Assembly (NCBI GenBank): GCA_050084515.1
Contig: CM114274.1
Span: 372,001 to 436,000, forward strand
Length of the DNA: 64,000 nucleotides
Reading direction: 5' to 3'
DNA from: Blasia pusilla
Taxonomy: Eukaryota > Marchantiophyta > Marchantiopsida > Blasiales
Made by a program: the position numbers and the translations under genes. Shown here one piece after another: positions 1 through 9,959 of the stretch. How positions within the stretch are numbered: position 1 is the stretch's first letter; each line of letters opens with the position of its first letter. The notes below the pieces were generated by a model. That model had not been told where the DNA came from, did no database searches, and was given only the letters and a program-made list of their open reading frames with translations.

Positions 1-1156
1 GCCTTTACTTCACACACAAATATAGTTTTGAGTCCCTTCTCCACATGGTCATAAACGTGAGCACCCATCGTCAACCATCCGTTCAAAGACTCAGAGCAAA
101 TATCAAAGCCGACCCGGCTCCCGTGAAAGATCTTCCCCTTCCTCATTCGATCTATAAGATCGAGGCCACTGACGGACTGTGGTTGAAATTTTGAAGACAT
201 AGGCCCTAGATCCTCGCCTCCTTGGCCCATGAACCGCCATCTCTGAATGAATGGAAATCTGGAGTTGGCCTTGATTCTCGCGATGGCATCCATTTCGGCC
301 GTCTTTCCATCCGTAACTCAGATTCGACGCAACAAAAATCCGGAAGCATTCGGGATCAGCGAAATGCGAGATTTTCCCAGAGTTGTTTCTCCTCAACCGC
401 CGTGATCTCGCCTCGCCCAAGGATTCCAAGCAATTGTTCACAAATTTGTGATGCCGCAGAGCTTGATCACCCCGGGCTTTGAACCCGAGAGTTTCAAGAC
501 CTCGGCTACTTTCTTCGCCACATCCTCCTTGATGTGTCTTTGAATTGCATCGGTCACAGGATGAGTGTGGGAGCCAACATGAACGCCAACCTTGTATACT
601 CGACGTGGAGCCCAAGTCATGGACAATGAAAATATGTATGCAGGACACGCCCAACGCAGAAGGGTGATACGACAATGAGGACATCGATGGCCTCCCGGCG
701 GTATTGTGGCACCCACCTCGTATGGAGTTTCGCATTCTTGGGGGAAATTTGACGTATTGACTCGCCGTTGCGCTCTAGATACGGGCATGCCGACTTCTAC
801 ACTCCAAGGCTCCCACGCATTGGCGGCGGAGACAATCCAAGGACCATCGGGATGGAAGCACTCGTCCGTTGAAGCTGCACCATCGATGACAATCGACTTT
901 TCGTCCATACCCTTCAGCGCCCTCCATCCTTCTTTTGAGCGGGAGCAGCAAGTGGAGGCAACTCAAAAATGCAATTACCATCGACGTGGGCGGCAAAATC
1001 GACAAGAATGTGCTTGAACATTTTCAAGGGCGTAGACGAAAGCAAACTATTGCACGATACTCGCAAGAGGAACGAGTAGGCGGACACAGGGCCCGATTGG
1101 TGTCCGGCAGATCCGCGAGGTTGATAACATCCGAATCTCTTCAAGAAGAACAACAT
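1..1156 (-). pseudogene. Frameshifted coding remnant with a Cys/His cluster, function unknown
   Basis: Read on the minus strand, the best coding frame moves between frames at least four times. A segment at about 1050-914 (FKHILVDFAAHVDGNCIFEL) passes into one at 908-438. That one holds a CPHC pair followed about 35 residues later by GSHTHP, spacing reminiscent of zinc-binding domains in MULE/FAR1-type transposases. A short piece near 440-365 (LLGILGRGEITAVEEK) and a last piece from about 317 to 1 follow. Each piece has protein-like composition and joins at natural overlaps, so this looks like one gene broken by small indels rather than chance ORFs. The 3' end runs off the window. I do not recognise the family; a domesticated or decayed transposase is possible. 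It is divergently oriented to the locus starting near 2.4 kb. Confidence 0.45.
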
Positions 1157-1600
1157 TGTTCTTTCCCGCGGTTGAGTCGGCCGGATTTGCAGAGCTTGAG
1201 TTGCAAACGAGAGCTCGGAGCACTAGGAAATTCTAGACCGTCTACTTGGGAAACAGACGATTTAATTCAGTCGGGCGGGCCGTAAACTCAGTATTGACCA
1301 TTTGCGCATGTGTAGGAGATTCCATACTTTACGGTCCGAGGTCACTGGCTAGACTGCGTCTCACCTATTATGTCTTCCGTACCTTCCACCCTAACATCTT
1401 TGGATACAAAGATGGTTCCAATTTGAAGAAGAAATCGAACAGACAGAAAATGAGAATGAGAATATTTAATTTATAGTGAATAGGAAACAGATACTCCTAA
1501 CAGATTTTTACTGACAAGATGAATTCGATGGGGGAGATTATCGACACAATGGATCCATTCTCAGAACACATTCAATTGTGTTGCAATATGTTACCGGATT
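1157..1600. other. Intergenic stretch, nothing recognised
   Basis: No convincing coding frame, repeat or structural RNA is visible. Short plus-strand ORFs here have no recognisable motif. It separates the minus-strand remnant from the palindrome array. Confidence 0.4.
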
Positions 1601-1604
1601 TGGG

Positions 1605-2410
1605 AAGCAGAGGGTTGCGCATCACTTGGAATCCGTCGGAGTCCTGGTAACTCAGAAATTACCCGAAGCTTACCGAAGCTTGCAACCCGTCGGCATCGGA
1701 CGGGTTGCACGCTTCTGCTAAACATTGTGAAGCGAGCAACCCGTCGCTCTCCGACGACTTGCCGATACCGCTCCTTCTTGCTCAAGATGCCGGAGGCGCA
1801 AACCATCTGTTCTCGACGAGTTCGCGGGTGCCTCGCTTTTAGCCCAAAGACGGCGAGGGCGTGCAATCCGTCGCCGTCCAACGGGTTGCGCAAGGCGCGC
1901 GCTTGTGGTGCAGCCAGCCAGAGACTCCGACGCGACTTGCATGGGAAGCCATCGTTCCTAACCCTTGATGAGGGAAGCGCGTAACCGATCTCCGACGGAT
2001 TGCCCAAAATACGCCCCGTTTCGCCCCAAACACGGCGGAGGCGCGCAACATGTCGGTCTCTCGACGGCTTGCGCGGGTACCTCGCGTTGTTTTCAAAGAC
2101 GACGGAGGCGCACGCCCCGCCGGTCTCCGATGGGTTGCTTTCGCGCGACGTGGCGGCGTTCGCGCAGATGGCGCAGGCGCGCAACATGTCGATCTCGACG
2201 GGTTGCGCTGGTACCTCGCGTTTTTTTCGAAAGACGACGGAGGCGCGCAACCCGCCGGTCTCACGGTTGCTCACGACGCGGGCAAAGTACCAGGATGGCG
2301 GAGCCGCACAACTGTTGGACTCGACGGGTTGCGATTTTTCACGTCCGGACTTCCGTAACATTCGGCACGTCGCCGTCGAAAGGACGACGGGACCCAACGG
2401 TCAACCCAAC
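1605..2410. repeat. Array of spaced palindromes, CGTCGG type, cluster 1
   Basis: About a dozen diverged copies of a 26-27 bp palindrome recur every 60-70 bp. The consensus left arm is GCAACCCGTCGGA and the right arm its reverse complement, with a 0-1 base centre. Clear copies are near 1680, 1736, 1862 and 1983. Copies differ by compensating or single changes, and spacers are GC-rich and partly conserved (for example CGGGTACCTCGCGTT near 2083 and 2210). The array ends just before the TATA box at 2422, so it forms the immediate upstream region of the plus-strand locus. ORFs drawn through it on either strand are by-products of repeat composition. Further clusters lie inside the locus. Confidence 0.75.
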
Positions 2411-2421
2411 GGCTAGAAAAG

Positions 2422-2429
2422 TATAAATA
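2422..2429 (+). promoter_or_regulatory. TATA box of the plus-strand locus
   Basis: A clean TATAAATA lies at the end of the palindrome array and about 280 bp upstream of the first coding-like frame. A pyrimidine-rich stretch follows (2450-2500), typical of a plant-type leader. No core element other than the TATA was identified. Confidence 0.5.
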
Positions 2430-2703
2430 GGGCAGAAATCGCTCATTTCCGGTTTCTCATTTCGCGATCTTCATTCCTCACTCCTCACTCTCCCGCGCAG
2501 CAGCTGATCAGATACGAAGGGGCATTTCACGCAGCGACACATCGCGAGTCGATAGGAGGGAACGAGAGCGAGACGGATCGACCGAGCAATATCGAGACGA
2601 TTCGAGCTAACCATCAAGGCGAGACGAGCTCCCATCTCGACATCAGCAAGGCGACTGATCAAGGGATTCGTCGTGGACATAGGTGGAGGCATTTCCGGCA
2701 AAA

Positions 2704-3320
2704 ATGACGAGGAAAAAACACAAGCCAACAAGTCCGGAGCTTCACTCCCAAGTCCATTAGGACTCTGCGTCGACTTCTCCTGCGCCTCGTTCGCGAATGA
2801 AATTAGGCAGCAGGAAATCGAGGAGCGGAAAGGGAAGCGGAGATGCACAACCAAGTGCTTGGCGAGACGTGTTGAAGCGCCCTAGATAAACGAACGAAGA
2901 GGCCGGAGACGCCGCAGCCTTGAAGAAAAGGATCGCCGGCTAAAAGAGAGAAAAGAAGCGCCTGGACGGGCGTCGGTGAGGAGGGCGGAATTGGCTAAAG
3001 CGAGGCGGGAAAAGCGATAGCCATTGATGATGGCCACCCGCCCAACCGCAAGTGTTGAGATGCGGGAAATGTCCCCACGAAGTCCGGGACACAATCAACA
3101 TAGTGGAAACAACACCGATTCAAATCGATGACGACGAGGTCATGAGGACCGCCGGCGTGGAGATGGTGGACATGGCCGAAGAAGCCGGAGAGCGGTCATT
3201 CTCAACTCCAAGCCCGGCGGAGGACATCGCCCTCTATCGGATCGACGAGTTCCCAATCGATTTGCCATTTGTCTCGGACAAGTTAGTTGGTCAAGAAACC
3301 GACTCCATTTTGAGCGGGTA
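2704..3320 (+). CDS. Unknown multi-exon gene, 5' coding part
   Basis: An ATG at 2704 opens a lysine-rich segment. The coding signal then switches frame several times. A Ser/Arg-rich stretch lies at about 2764-2884, a highly charged helical stretch (RSLEEKDRRLKERKEA) at about 2910-3017, and a clearer frame at 3040-3320. That last frame has a CGKC pair and an acidic middle, and ends ILSG directly before a good splice donor (GTAAGAG at 3319). Three in-frame stops must be bypassed by frameshifts or small introns, so the reading may be decayed or the assembly imperfect. No known domain is recognised. It is the first part of a locus running to about 9.2 kb. Confidence 0.4.
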
Positions 3321-3394
3321 AGAGAGGTTCGGGTTTTTTAATTATGTGAATTGCAATTCATTGGGATTTCGGTGTAGCTTATTCCTCTTGTCCC

Positions 3395-3842
3395 GTTTCG
3401 ACGGTGGTAAAGCAGATGGCACTCATGGAGGGCCCAACGCCCGAGGATTCCACTGCCGATTAAGGATAATGGAATACGTCCACAAATCTGATCCCGGCGA
3501 GGACATGGCAAAGCTAAAACAATCGGCGGCGACAAAGATCCCACGTGGACAATTATCCTCCCTTCTATGTTAAGCCTTACGACGAGCATGGAACCCAAGC
3601 TCAGTTACCGAGGAGGACTTGGAAAATCTCGACACATTTCGGAGGAAGGCAGGCAAGTTGAGGGCACGGAATTCAGCTGGATGAGGAACCATTTCTTCAT
3701 CGGGATGGAAATCACAGTTCATGGCGTGGACCAAGTTTGGAGGAGCGCCCCAACTCATTGAGGCATGCATGAAGGCGGTGGTCCTTCACCCATACCCTCA
3801 TCACATGGCGACGGTGGAGATGGCAATGCATGCCATGAACAC
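3395..3842 (+). CDS. Unknown multi-exon gene, second coding block
   Basis: Protein-like frames cover this block: VVKQMALMEGPTPED, then an MEYVHKSDPGEDMAKLKQSA stretch, then one with NYPPFYVKPYDEHG, then one from the ATG at 3723 beginning MAWTKFGGAPQLIEACM and ending MAMHAMN. The block ends exactly at a consensus donor (GTAAGT, 3843). Translating across to the acceptor at 4584 restores an uninterrupted frame with matching phase, which is good evidence for a real intron. Two or three frameshifts are needed within the block. Function unknown. Confidence 0.5.
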
Positions 3843-4584
3843 GTAAGTATCTTTAACACTTTCGCAACTCGTCGGACTCCGACGAGTTGCTCGATTGATG
3901 AATGGGTTAGGTTTGTTTAGGCACAAAGCAACTCGTCGGACTCCGACGGGTTGCTAGACTGCACGGTTTTCCGGATGTTTTTTTAAGATTGACACTCGTC
4001 CGACTCTGACAACTTGTTTGATGGAACATAGATTTAACTAGTTTTTGGCCCAAAGCAAACCGTCGGAGTTCGACGGGTTGCTCGACAGGCCGCCTTGTGA
4101 GGATGTTTTTTGAAGAGTGCAACTCGTCGGACTCCGACGACTTGTTTGATTGAACATAGATTTTACTACTTTTTGGCCCAAAGCAAACCGTCGGAGTCCA
4201 ACGGGTTGCTCGATAGGCCGCCTTGTGAGGTTGTTTTTTTAAGAATGCAACTCGTCGGACTCCGACGAGTTGCTCGAGTGACTGCAGGTTTAGAAGGTTT
4301 TTGCCCCAAAGCAACCCGTCGGAGTCCAACGGGTTGCTTGCCTCAAAACTATTTTTGGCCGAAATGAACCCGTCGGACTCCGACGGGTTGATTTTGGGCA
4401 AAAACCTTCTAAACCTGCAATCACTCGAGCAACTCGTCGGAGTCTGACGGTTTGCATTCAGATTTGCTAATGCCATTATTAAGCTTGTTGCTAGAATCCG
4501 ACCCTGAGCTGTGACGACTCGTCGGAGTCCGACGGGTTGCAGGAACCCATGTAATTTCCTGACGGGTTGAGTTTGGATGTGCAG
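3843..4584 (+). other. Intron carrying palindrome array cluster 2
   Basis: The donor is GTAAGT at 3843 and the acceptor TGCAG ends at 4584. Joining the flanks keeps the frame (AC+G, a Thr codon). The intron is nearly filled by about eleven copies of the CGTCGG palindrome spaced 50-70 bp, near 3867, 3927, 4053, 4117, 4183, 4247, 4312, 4366, 4429 and 4512. Several are perfect inverted repeats over 26-27 bases; others differ in one arm (ACTCG for ACCCG). The spacers are also partly repeated (for example TTTTTGGCCCAAAGCAAACC near 4043 and 4173), so the array expanded by duplication of a longer unit. Confidence 0.7.
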
Positions 4585-6523
4585 GATTGTATCGGAGGAG
4601 AATGTCACCCACCATTGGATCCAGGACTGTGATCGGGTGAGGAAGGTGCTTACGACGCACCCGGGAGAGTACAGGGGGTTCTTGGGCAATGCCCTCGTCA
4701 ATCAGATGCTTGCAAAGGGTGCTCGATTAAGAAGAAAACTTGGGCAAACAAGTTTATTTCTCAAGATGCACCAGTAACCATCCTTTGTTGGTCGAAGATA
4801 CAAAGCCGCAAGAAAAGCGCCGACCTGACCGAGCTGGAGCGGAGGGAGAAGGTATCTGCGTCTGAGCGCTTAAATTCATCAAGGCTGTTGTATTCTGCTG
4901 CAACAAAATACACAGCGAGCAAGATGCAGCGATACATCAGCATTCTCAACCCCGAACTTGGTCCGGAGTTCAACAAGGAGCTCAAGGCGATTATCAAGCG
5001 TCAGCGGAAGAGGGATGAAGATCCGCATGTTTGGATTGGGGAGAAAGTGTCGCTGGATCGCGTGCATCGTTTTGCGTTATCCGGGATAAGCAAGTTCATG
5101 AGGATACGACTGATGAAAATCAGTCTCGAGGGCTCAGAGGCCCAGAAGAGGGCGGCACACCATCCTCCGGGTGTGTCCGATCCAGTGATCTCGCATTGGC
5201 TACGCGAATGGTCGTTCTGGGACGCGTTGCGGGTTATCGGGAAGTCCGTGCTGGACGGTCTGCAAGCGGAGCTCAGAAGATTAGAGCCCATTCCGCCGGA
5301 AGCAAACCTTGAAAGTTCTGGCGATTATGAGGTTTGGCTCGACGAGATCCGGGACAAGCCAACCAAAAACCCAGGATTCAAGACCATGTTCAAGGTTTGC
5401 GTCCTCCCTCAGGCAAAGCTTGACGAAGAAGTAGAGGTTAACAAACGGGATCAAGCGAAGAAGAAGCGAGATCTACAGGAGCAGACGGCCGATACTGTTC
5501 AACTTAAAGCTGCCCAACGGATGGTATTTAGGTACCTCCTCCAGTGTAAGAACGCAGTAAAATTACCGGTAGTCTTGAAATTGTGGGCTTCGCCGCCGGA
5601 TGCAGAGACATTCTCCATGTACGACATGGAGATGGGGCAGCACATGTCCGATTGGGAGGTGGAGAATTGCCCCATTTGGCTCGACTTCAACGACCCTGAA
5701 GACATCACGGATAAGGACTTACGAGTGCTTCATGATGCAAAGGGCCTCAAGACAAGACGACATCCCCAATTTCGTCGGCTGAAGACTTCTTGGAGGAGAT
5801 GCAGAAGAGCAGCCCACGAGATCGTTGAGTTGGCTTTCAAGGTCCGGACAGCCAAAGACAAATCCACAATGGGTCTCAAAGGCAAGCGAGGGGAGGGAAA
5901 AATTCAGAGGCCGAGACTTCCCAAAGAGAGCTCTGAAGATGAGAGGCCAGAGGCGGAATCGTCCGGACGAAAGGGGAGAGAGGGTCGGACCAGGTCCTCG
6001 GCGAAGAAAACGCCACCGAGAATCCGAGGTCATAGAAACCGACAAGCCGCCCCGAGACTAGGGAGAAGCGGAAGCGAGAGGTGCCGGTTTGTCCCAAGGA
6101 GAATACTGACCCATCATCCTTGGGAAGACACAGACAAACAATGACCCGGACAAGCGTCCTCCTTGATTCACCTCTTTCTTTGGATGAGCCGAACGACTTC
6201 GATTCTCAGCGTCGACAAGCGCCATCGAAAAATTGACAACGCTGGAAGGAAGCTCCAACGAAACGGGCATCTTTGCCTGGACGGTGAATGGAGTGGTCGA
6301 AGAGGTTGCGGTGGATCTCTTGATCGCCGATCTGCCCTCGGGGGTTGCGACTTTGGGGCGAAAATCCGGCGGACGAGGTACTGAGTGGAATCGCCGCTCA
6401 CTTATGACCAAATTGCACTTTTGTTCTCCTTTGCGCACGCCTATCCGAGTGGGGGCGCTTCTTGGTGTTGACCGGAGGGAGCGAGGACGAGCTCTTCAAC
6501 CTCGGTCGTCAAGAGGTCGCTAA
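4585..6523 (+). CDS. Unknown multi-exon gene, long central exon
   Basis: The exon opens right after the acceptor (IVSEENVTHHWIQDCDRV), shifts frame near 4700, then stays open from about 4705 to 6144. The long part is hydrophilic and rich in Lys, Arg and Glu, with a basic serine-rich tail after about 5850. Another frame (EKLTTLEGSSNETGIFAWTV) continues the coding signal from about 6224 to 6350. I recognise no enzyme motif, membrane segment or signal peptide. Length, charge and the nuclear-looking basic tail resemble the poorly conserved host or transposon accessory proteins common in such genomes, but that is only an impression. The open frame begins upstream of any ATG, so the start codon must lie in an earlier exon. 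Confidence 0.5.
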
Positions 6524-7056
6524 AGTGGAGGACGGCACAATCGTGGATCATAAAAACGAGTACCCACTCCGATCCGCGACGAGTCAGATTCGGGTTAGGC
6601 TCAATTCCTGTACAATAATTTCAATTATCTTATAATGATGTGTAGAATGAGAGTCAATCTGGGTTTTTTTTGTCCGTGAGCAACCCGTCGGGAGGCGACG
6701 GGTTGCATCTTTCCCACATACAGAGGGAAAACCGCGGTGTACCTGCAACCGGTCGGAACCCGGCGGGTTGCAGTTGATTTTGGTTTTTGGATGCAACCTG
6801 TCTAATAGCGACGGGTTGCTCTCAGGCAAGCATGGGCTGGTCTAGGCCTGCAACCCGTCGCCTTCCAACGGGTTGCATCCGAAAACCGAAATCAACTTGG
6901 AAAACCCAAAAGCAACTGCAACCCGTCGGGTTCCGACGGGTTGGTCCGGGACAAAACAACCCGTCGGACTCCAACAGGTTGATCCAAAGTCAGTTATTGA
7001 AAATCTTCTCAAGGCGACTTCTTTAGTTTTTGACATTGTTTCGTGCTGATTTTCAG
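6524..7056 (+). other. Probable intron with palindrome array cluster 3
   Basis: Six palindromes of the CGTCGG family lie at about 6680, 6743, 6793, 6850, 6917 and 6957. One has a changed loop (GTCGGGAGGCGAC). A pyrimidine-rich tract and TTTTCAG end at 7056, directly before an ATG-started coding frame. The donor is uncertain and lies somewhere in 6530-6600. Confidence 0.5.
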
Positions 7057-7547
7057 ATGGACCACTCCTACGTGTCTTCGCCGTTCGCCCGAGCACAATT
7101 TCGGTGTTCAAGATCCACGATCCTGTGGATCCATGCTCGATGGGCACACTTAGATAGTTTGTACAATTCCCGGAATTTACATGCAAGACTGCAGACCCAC
7201 TTCGGGAGGAAGGGAAAAGTCGCCACCGATGCAACGCTCATCGAGCTCGCTCAAGGCCGGGTGACATGGTGTTCGACTTAGTGGGCCTTTCACGGGGGCG
7301 AGTATCGAGGCGCTGGCGAGTGGCAGAACATTCTCTCGCCTCGAGGAAAGGCAGAATCGTTTGACCTTTGCAAGGAGGCAAAGGCAGAATACAAAAGGCT
7401 CGTTGGGGCGTACAACTCTCCACCGGCCGAGAGCTCGGTTCTAGAGCCACCCTTGGTAGTGACTCCATCGTCACTTCCAACGATTCCCAAAATCGGGAGG
7501 GCAAGGCGAAAGTGATTTTGCAAGAGCTCTCGGACGATGACGAGTGA
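7057..7547 (+). CDS. Unknown multi-exon gene, third coding block
   Basis: After the TTTTCAG acceptor a frame reads MDHSYVSSPFARAQFRC. It shifts near 7275 to a clearer frame (GEYRGAGEWQNILSPRGK) with AEYKRLVGAYNSPPAESS, and shifts again to end QELSDDDE then TGA at 7545-7547. The same spot reads GTGAGT, a good donor at 7544, so either the protein ends in an acidic tail or splicing continues. There is no recognised domain. The frame changes mirror those of the earlier exons and suggest decay or sequence errors. Confidence 0.4.
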
Positions 7548-7639
7548 GTTCAAAGAACTCAACGACTTATTTGACCGCAGCGTTTGGAGTAGGGAGTTTT
7601 TGATAATTTGGCAAAAGATTTCATAGAATAGATCAAATG

Positions 7640-8560
7640 TCAGATTCGAGCTTTTTTGGATGATATAAAGCAAAAGATTTTTTCGATCGATGGTGATGCT
7701 TGTAAATGTTTTGATCATTTTGTCTTTTCGAATGTGATCGTCTATGTACTCCACGGTCTTCTACTTTGCAACCCGTCGGATTTCTCCCGCTTGCAATTTT
7801 CACTTTATGACCATCGCAACCCGCCGGATTTCTCCTCCTTGCAACTTTTCGCTTTTTGACCATGGACCCTTTTTACCACCTCCAGGCAACTGTCGATTCC
7901 GACAAAGTTGCCGATCGGACCCTTTCGGATCGCGATCTGGCGGGCTTCTTCCTTGGCACTTTCCCCTCAACTCGTAAAAGGCGGCGAGGCTTCTTTTCTT
8001 CTCTCGGCGTGTTGGATTCCTTCTACCGGCGGTTGCCATAGTGGTATTATGGGGACGGAGCAGATATTGATACTAGATGGGTGTCACATTGCAAAGCGTA
8101 CAAGGTATACTACCGAGGAAGGCGGAGGGACTCGAGACAAAGTTACATGGGACCGTTATGGTGTACCTAGGGGGCCAAGGCTCTCGGTCGCCAACATTTT
8201 CGATCCCCGTCTACAACCGGCCGAGGAGCCACTTGAATCCCAGGATATTCCTTTGATGCATCACGAGGAGAGTTAGGAGTAAATTTGTAGATGACGAGGT
8301 GAAGAAATCATAGACTAGGTTCAATGTACATTTCGAGGTTCCTCCGGAGGTAATAAAGGCGAGATTTTTCAACCCATAATGGTGTTTGTAAAAGTTTTCT
8401 GGAATATGTTTTTGGACTTGTGGATTGTGTTCTTTTAGCTACTCAGAATTACAATTCTGCAACCCGTATGATTCCGACGGGTTGGAACTTTTTGCTTTTT
8501 GCCCACTGCAACTTTTTAACCATTTCCAAGCAACCTCTCGAATTCCGACAGGTTGACTGC
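7640..8560 (+). CDS. Unknown coding fragments with dispersed palindromes
   Basis: A fragment from the ATG at 7861 (MDPFYHLQATVDSDKVADR) continues in frame to 8040. It is followed in two other frames by WYYGDGADIDTRWVSHCKAY and, up to the TAG at 8276, VTWDRYGVPRGPRLSVANIF. Flanking it, at 7768-7850 and 8456-8560, are shortened or decayed palindromes of the CGTCGG family. They are consistent with introns or flanks of the same locus. Function unknown, and the exact exon borders are not resolved. Confidence 0.3.
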
Positions 8561-8871
8561 TTGAGTGATCGGACTCTATCCCGGTGAGACCAACTTCTGA
8601 CGCATTGTGGCGGGCTTCTTGACTTTTGGCTCGTTCCCCTTCATTCGTCCAACCAGTTGTAGGCTTCTTTTCTTGTGTAAGATGTGCAAGATTCCTACTA
8701 CATGTTGGATTGCCATTTCGGATTCCCAACCCGTTAGATCGTCGTGGGTGCAGGGTGGAAGAAAATCACTTCTAAAAATCTTTCGTTTCTTATGGTGAGC
8801 TTTCTTACGGGTTGGGAGGGGTGCAGCTTCTCGGTTTCTGAGCCTTATGATCTGATTTTTTCACATTTCAG

Positions 8872-9180
8872 AAAGTTGGTCTTGAGCAGACACCATTCAT
8901 AACCGACATAAAGTTGGTTATGGGGCAATTTAGGGGAGGCCATGATGCAGGCAACAATCCCTGCAAAAAGAGAGGTACCCATCCGGGTGGTCCTCCAACA
9001 AAAATACCAAGGCACCTTTGCTTTTTGTTGACCGATCTGAGGAATGTTAAGAAACTTAGGCTCACATGGACAGTGATGGAAAAATGTTTAGGGTGGTCTT
9101 ATGATATCTCCTTTTTTCTCGCCCCCAGGAAAGAGGAGGTTTTTTTAGGGCCAAATGTGGACCACTACCTACTCTCCTAA
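8872..9180 (+). CDS. Possible last exon of the unknown locus
   Basis: A pyrimidine-rich tract ending TTTCAG at 8871 precedes an open frame beginning KVGLEQTPFITDIKLVMGQF and ending with TAA at 9180. The C-terminus is rich in basic and hydrophobic residues. No family is recognised. It may belong to the gene upstream or to an unrelated insertion. The stretch 8561-8871 before it contains only pyrimidine-rich intron-like DNA. Confidence 0.25.
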   Translation, partial: KVGLEQTPFITDIKLVMGQFRGGHDAGNNPCKKRGTHPGGPPTKIPRHLCFLLTDLRNVKKLRLTWTVMEKCLGWSYDISFFLAPRKEEVFLGPNVDHYLLS

Positions 9181-9334
9181 AGATTTCCTGAATTTGAAAG
9201 CAAACGAAAATTTCAAATATGTCAAAAAGTTTTGAAGAGTGGAGGCGGATTTGGCCCTTTTTTTTGAAGAGAGACTCTCCTCTCTTCCTCTCTTCCTCTC
9301 CTCTCTTACTCTCTCCTGCCAGAATACCAGCCCC
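9181..9334. repeat. Polypyrimidine tract next to a family C LTR fragment
   Basis: Positions 9265-9325 are almost pure C/T on the plus strand (repeats of CTCTCTTCCT), so polypurine on the minus strand. It borders the inverted LTR fragment that starts near 9335. It could be an LTR-element polypurine tract or simple-sequence DNA; position alone cannot decide. Confidence 0.4.
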
Positions 9335-9830
9335 CAGCAATCATTCATTCATTTTGATGTGCGATGCTTATGTCTGAGTATTCTTTTTGGGTCTGCAGAG
9401 TGAAGAGTGAATCAGGAGAACTTTTCTCATCAATGGAATAATCAACATAGAGTTGTATGAAATCTGTTTGACAGAGAGTAACCTGCCAAGACGGATTGAG
9501 TTCCGAAAGTAGGAGAAGCCAACTTTATTCTTGAGATCTCTGTGAGGTTCCGAGATGTCGAGAGAACAATTTTCCTGAGCGTATTTTAAATTCCACTAGA
9601 GAGAATTGAAGAAGAAAACATAGGTACTAAGAAAGATCGGAAGATGTTACTGGAATGCTACATTTGAATTACATAATCAACCACACTACTTTTACAACAT
9701 AATAATCACTTTATCCTCTCTTTTCATCCAACAATGATCCTCTTGGGGATCGAACTCTACAAATGACTGTAAATAAGAAACACTTGGACATTACAGTTAC
9801 TCGCGCTTCACTAAATTGGAGCGCCATGGC
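9335..9830 (+). repeat. Family C LTR fragment, plus orientation
   Basis: About 480 bp align base for base, with roughly 80 percent identity by eye, to the reverse complement of 14945-15430. Shared landmarks include GATGTGCGATGCTTATG, the CTTTTTGGGTCTGCAG block, GGATTGAGTTCC and GATCCTCTTGGGGATC. The match continues into a decayed version of the primer-site region (GGAGCGCCATGGC near 9818). Only the inner half of the LTR is present. Orientation is opposite to the family C element at 12.6-16.2 kb, so this fragment belongs to a different insertion. Confidence 0.7.
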
Positions 9831-9959
9831 TTCGAGATCCTCTACGGTTTTAGGCGCCCTCAGCAAGGGAACTTGTTCCCATTGTCCAACTCTATCGTCA
9901 AGGGACAGAAATCCCTCGTGGACGTTAACTATGGCTTTGACTCCCGCAACCAATTCCAA
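9711..9959 (-). pseudogene. Family D pol fragment after protease
   Basis: A frame directly downstream of the gag-protease ORF, overlapping its last codons in another frame, continues the polyprotein with an LVAGVKAIVNVHEGFLSLDD stretch. Such beta-strand-rich sequence is usual between protease and reverse transcriptase in gypsy elements. It runs into the family C LTR fragment around 9800, and no reverse transcriptase follows. The element is therefore cut off here. Confidence 0.45.

Noticed and set aside
1605-2410. Possible CRISPR array from regularly spaced palindromic repeats
   Set aside because: The context is eukaryotic, repeats diverge strongly, spacers are themselves repeated, and no cas gene is present.
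1591-2426. Long arginine-rich open frames on both strands through the GC-rich region
   Set aside because: They follow the palindrome array; simultaneous open frames on both strands come from repeat composition, and no domain is visible.
3907-4701. 264-codon minus-strand ORF opposite the intron and exon
   Set aside because: It translates the palindromes (repeated RRTPT/VGVRRV words); the plus strand has splice-consistent coding instead.
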